Assembly: GCA_050298555.1 (NCBI GenBank)
Contig: JBNKUL010000050.1
Location: 1 to 64,000, forward strand
Direction: 5' to 3'
DNA: 64,000 bases
DNA from: JAPHSX01 sp050298555
GTDB lineage: Bacteria; Pseudomonadota; Gammaproteobacteria; Thiohalomonadales; Thiohalomonadaceae
The notes under the pieces were generated by a model. That model ran no database searches. It saw only the letters and a list, made by a program, of their open reading frames with translations, and was not told the DNA's origin. Positions 62,969 through 64,000 of the stretch are shown piece by piece. The number at the start of each line of letters is the position of its first letter. Position 1 is the stretch's first letter. Position numbers and translations under genes: made by a program.

Positions 62969-63793
62969 CTAGGGCAACTCCACTGTGACGTCATAGCCAC
63001 CGTATTTGCGTACATTGAGCACCCCGCTATCGAGGATCAGGTACTGCCCCTTGATCCCCTTCAGCACCCCTTCCACTTCCGGGTTCTTGTCGAGGTTGAG
63101 GGCAGTGACCTTGGCCGGGTAGTCGTTCACCGGATAGTGAATACTCACCTCTTCGGCATCGGGCAGCGCAGCTATCGCCCCCTCACCCTGCTCGGCGTGT
63201 AACGCCTGCAACTCCGCCTCACACAGGGCGAGCAGCTCATCTCGACGCTCAACCAGATTGATGGGGGCACCGTCCCCCTTGAGCATGCGGCGCCAGTCGG
63301 TGCGGTCGGCCACGTGGTTCTTGCAGATCACCTCCACCAGGCCGGAGATAAGGCGGGTGGCGACGCGGAAGATGGGCAACGCCTGGGTCGCCCCCTGGTC
63401 CATCCATCGGGTGGGGATCTGGCTGCCGCGGGTAATGCCCACCTTCAACCCCGAGGTATTGGCCAGGTAGACGTAGTGCTCCTGCATACAGTTGGCCTCG
63501 CCCCACTCCGGCTCGCGGCATGTGCCTGCGGCGTAGTGACAGGTCTCGGGCTTCATGATGCAGAGATCACAACGGGCCAGGCTCTGCGAACAGGGGTAGC
63601 AGTGGCCCTGGCTATAGCTCTTCTTGGTCTTGCGGCCGCAGGCGACGCAGTGGATGGTACCTTCATAGCGCAGCTTGATGGACTTGCCGATGTAGTCGTT
63701 CAGCCCAATCAGCTGCTCCCCTACCGGCAGATGGTACTGTACCGTCTCGCCCAGTTCGGTCACCATCTTTGCCAGTCCGCCCGTTACCCGCAT
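62969..63793 (-). CDS. DUF2797-family zinc-binding protein
   Basis: A 274-residue protein of family DUF2797. Several Cys pairs (HCVACGRKTKKSY, GHCYPCSQSLARCDLCIMKP, CHYAAGTCREPEWGEANC) suggest two or more zinc sites in the first half. The following EHYVYLANTSGLKVGITR resembles the GIY-YIG nuclease beta-hairpin, though the catalytic GIY-YIG residues are only partly evident. Nucleic-acid binding is the likely role, not proven. AGAGGG 6 bases before ATG. Convergent with the DUF2934 gene. Confidence 0.8.
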   Translation of the reverse strand: MRVTGGLAKMVTELGETVQYHLPVGEQLIGLNDYIGKSIKLRYEGTIHCVACGRKTKKSYSQGHCYPCSQSLARCDLCIMKPETCHYAAGTCREPEWGEANCMQEHYVYLANTSGLKVGITRGSQIPTRWMDQGATQALPIFRVATRLISGLVEVICKNHVADRTDWRRMLKGDGAPINLVERRDELLALCEAELQALHAEQGEGAIAALPDAEEVSIHYPVNDYPAKVTALNLDKNPEVEGVLKGIKGQYLILDSGVLNVRKYGGYDVTVELP

Positions 63794-63901
63794 GTCACGC
63801 CCTCTAGTGTTGTGTGAATGACAATTATACGCCGCGGTTCACTGGCGTTTCACGCCGCCTTGACTTAGCTTATGGGTAATTAAGCAGACAACGGAAAGAA
63901 G

Positions 63902-64000
63902 ATGCGGTTAAAAGACGCCATCCCGGCACTACTGTTGCTCACCCTGTCGAGCCCCCTGTTCGCCGCCTGCGACGATCCCCCTGCCCCGGGCGTGAACTGG
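63902..64000 (+). CDS. Secreted pentapeptide-repeat-type protein, 3' partial
   Basis: Only the first 33 residues are in the window: a signal peptide (DAIPALLLLTLSSPLFAACD) and then DDPPAPGVNW. The ACDDPPAPGVNW context is typical of exported proteins that continue with pentapeptide repeats (WSGCDLSGANL-type). The ribosome site GGAAAGAAG precedes the ATG at 63902. The rest lies past the window edge, so the family is a prediction. Confidence 0.55.
   Translation, partial: MRLKDAIPALLLLTLSSPLFAACDDPPAPGVNW

Overview
The window is dense (about 90% coding), GC-rich bacterial chromosome carrying 49 recognisable protein genes, two of them cut by the window edges. Gene content points to a Gammaproteobacterium that oxidises reduced sulfur, probably of the Chromatiales/Sedimenticola kind: SoxB thiosulfohydrolase, a protein I recognise tentatively as DsrS, HslR, YcgL, EttA, a SerB with a long regulatory N-terminus, and a complete glycogen pathway. 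I saw no rRNA, tRNA, CRISPR array, insertion sequence or prophage. The assignment to a group is an inference from gene families, not a computed result.

Layout. 1-3.5 kb: end of a PfkB sugar kinase, a tiny flagellar-rod-like protein, then mobA-mobB-moeA for molybdenum cofactor. 3.6-8.9 kb: histone-H1-like protein, Lon protease, Aer-like chemoreceptor. 8.9-10.6 kb: hemH and adk. 10.8-14.9 kb: a four-gene minus-strand operon of MoxR-type AAA+ ATPase, a von Willebrand A/HExxH protein, a DsrS-like protein and an unrecognised 180-residue protein. 15-20 kb: thioredoxin, hslR, a small CxxC protein, a second chemoreceptor, htpG. 20-24 kb: pgm and ppsA. 24.5-34 kb, all minus strand: a FabMG-like protein, an RND efflux pair with a palindromic operator, a chemoreceptor with a haem-c motif, and a REC-PAS-PAS-degenerate GGDEF protein. 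34-46 kb: ettA, a Lon-like AAA protease, a GGDEF-EAL protein, a haem-oxygenase-like diiron protein, soxB, and small proteins including a Rieske-like protein that has lost its ligands. 46-50.5 kb: lipoprotein, serB, a secreted protein, DUF1015. 51-62.5 kb: the glycogen operon glk-glgC-GH57-malQ-glgB-glgA-glgP. 62.6-64 kb: a basic DUF2934 protein, DUF2797, and the start of a secreted pentapeptide-repeat-type protein.

How it fits together. PpsA makes phosphoenolpyruvate for gluconeogenesis, Pgm interconverts glucose 6-phosphate and glucose 1-phosphate, and the seven-gene operon makes, trims and mobilises glycogen: the carbon store expected of an autotroph living on thiosulfate or sulfide. Three chemoreceptors (FAD-PAS, four-helix bundle, haem c) and two cyclic-di-GMP-type proteins suggest a motile cell that positions itself in redox gradients; no che phosphorelay genes are present in the window.

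Most worth a second look: the MoxR/VWA/DsrS-like operon as a possible maturation machine tied to sulfur oxidation; a degraded C-terminal fragment of glucose-6-phosphate isomerase next to the glycogen operon; the haem-c chemoreceptor; the nested palindromes in front of the RND pump; and a SoxB that looks like a Tat lipoprotein. All family calls were made by eye from sequence motifs.
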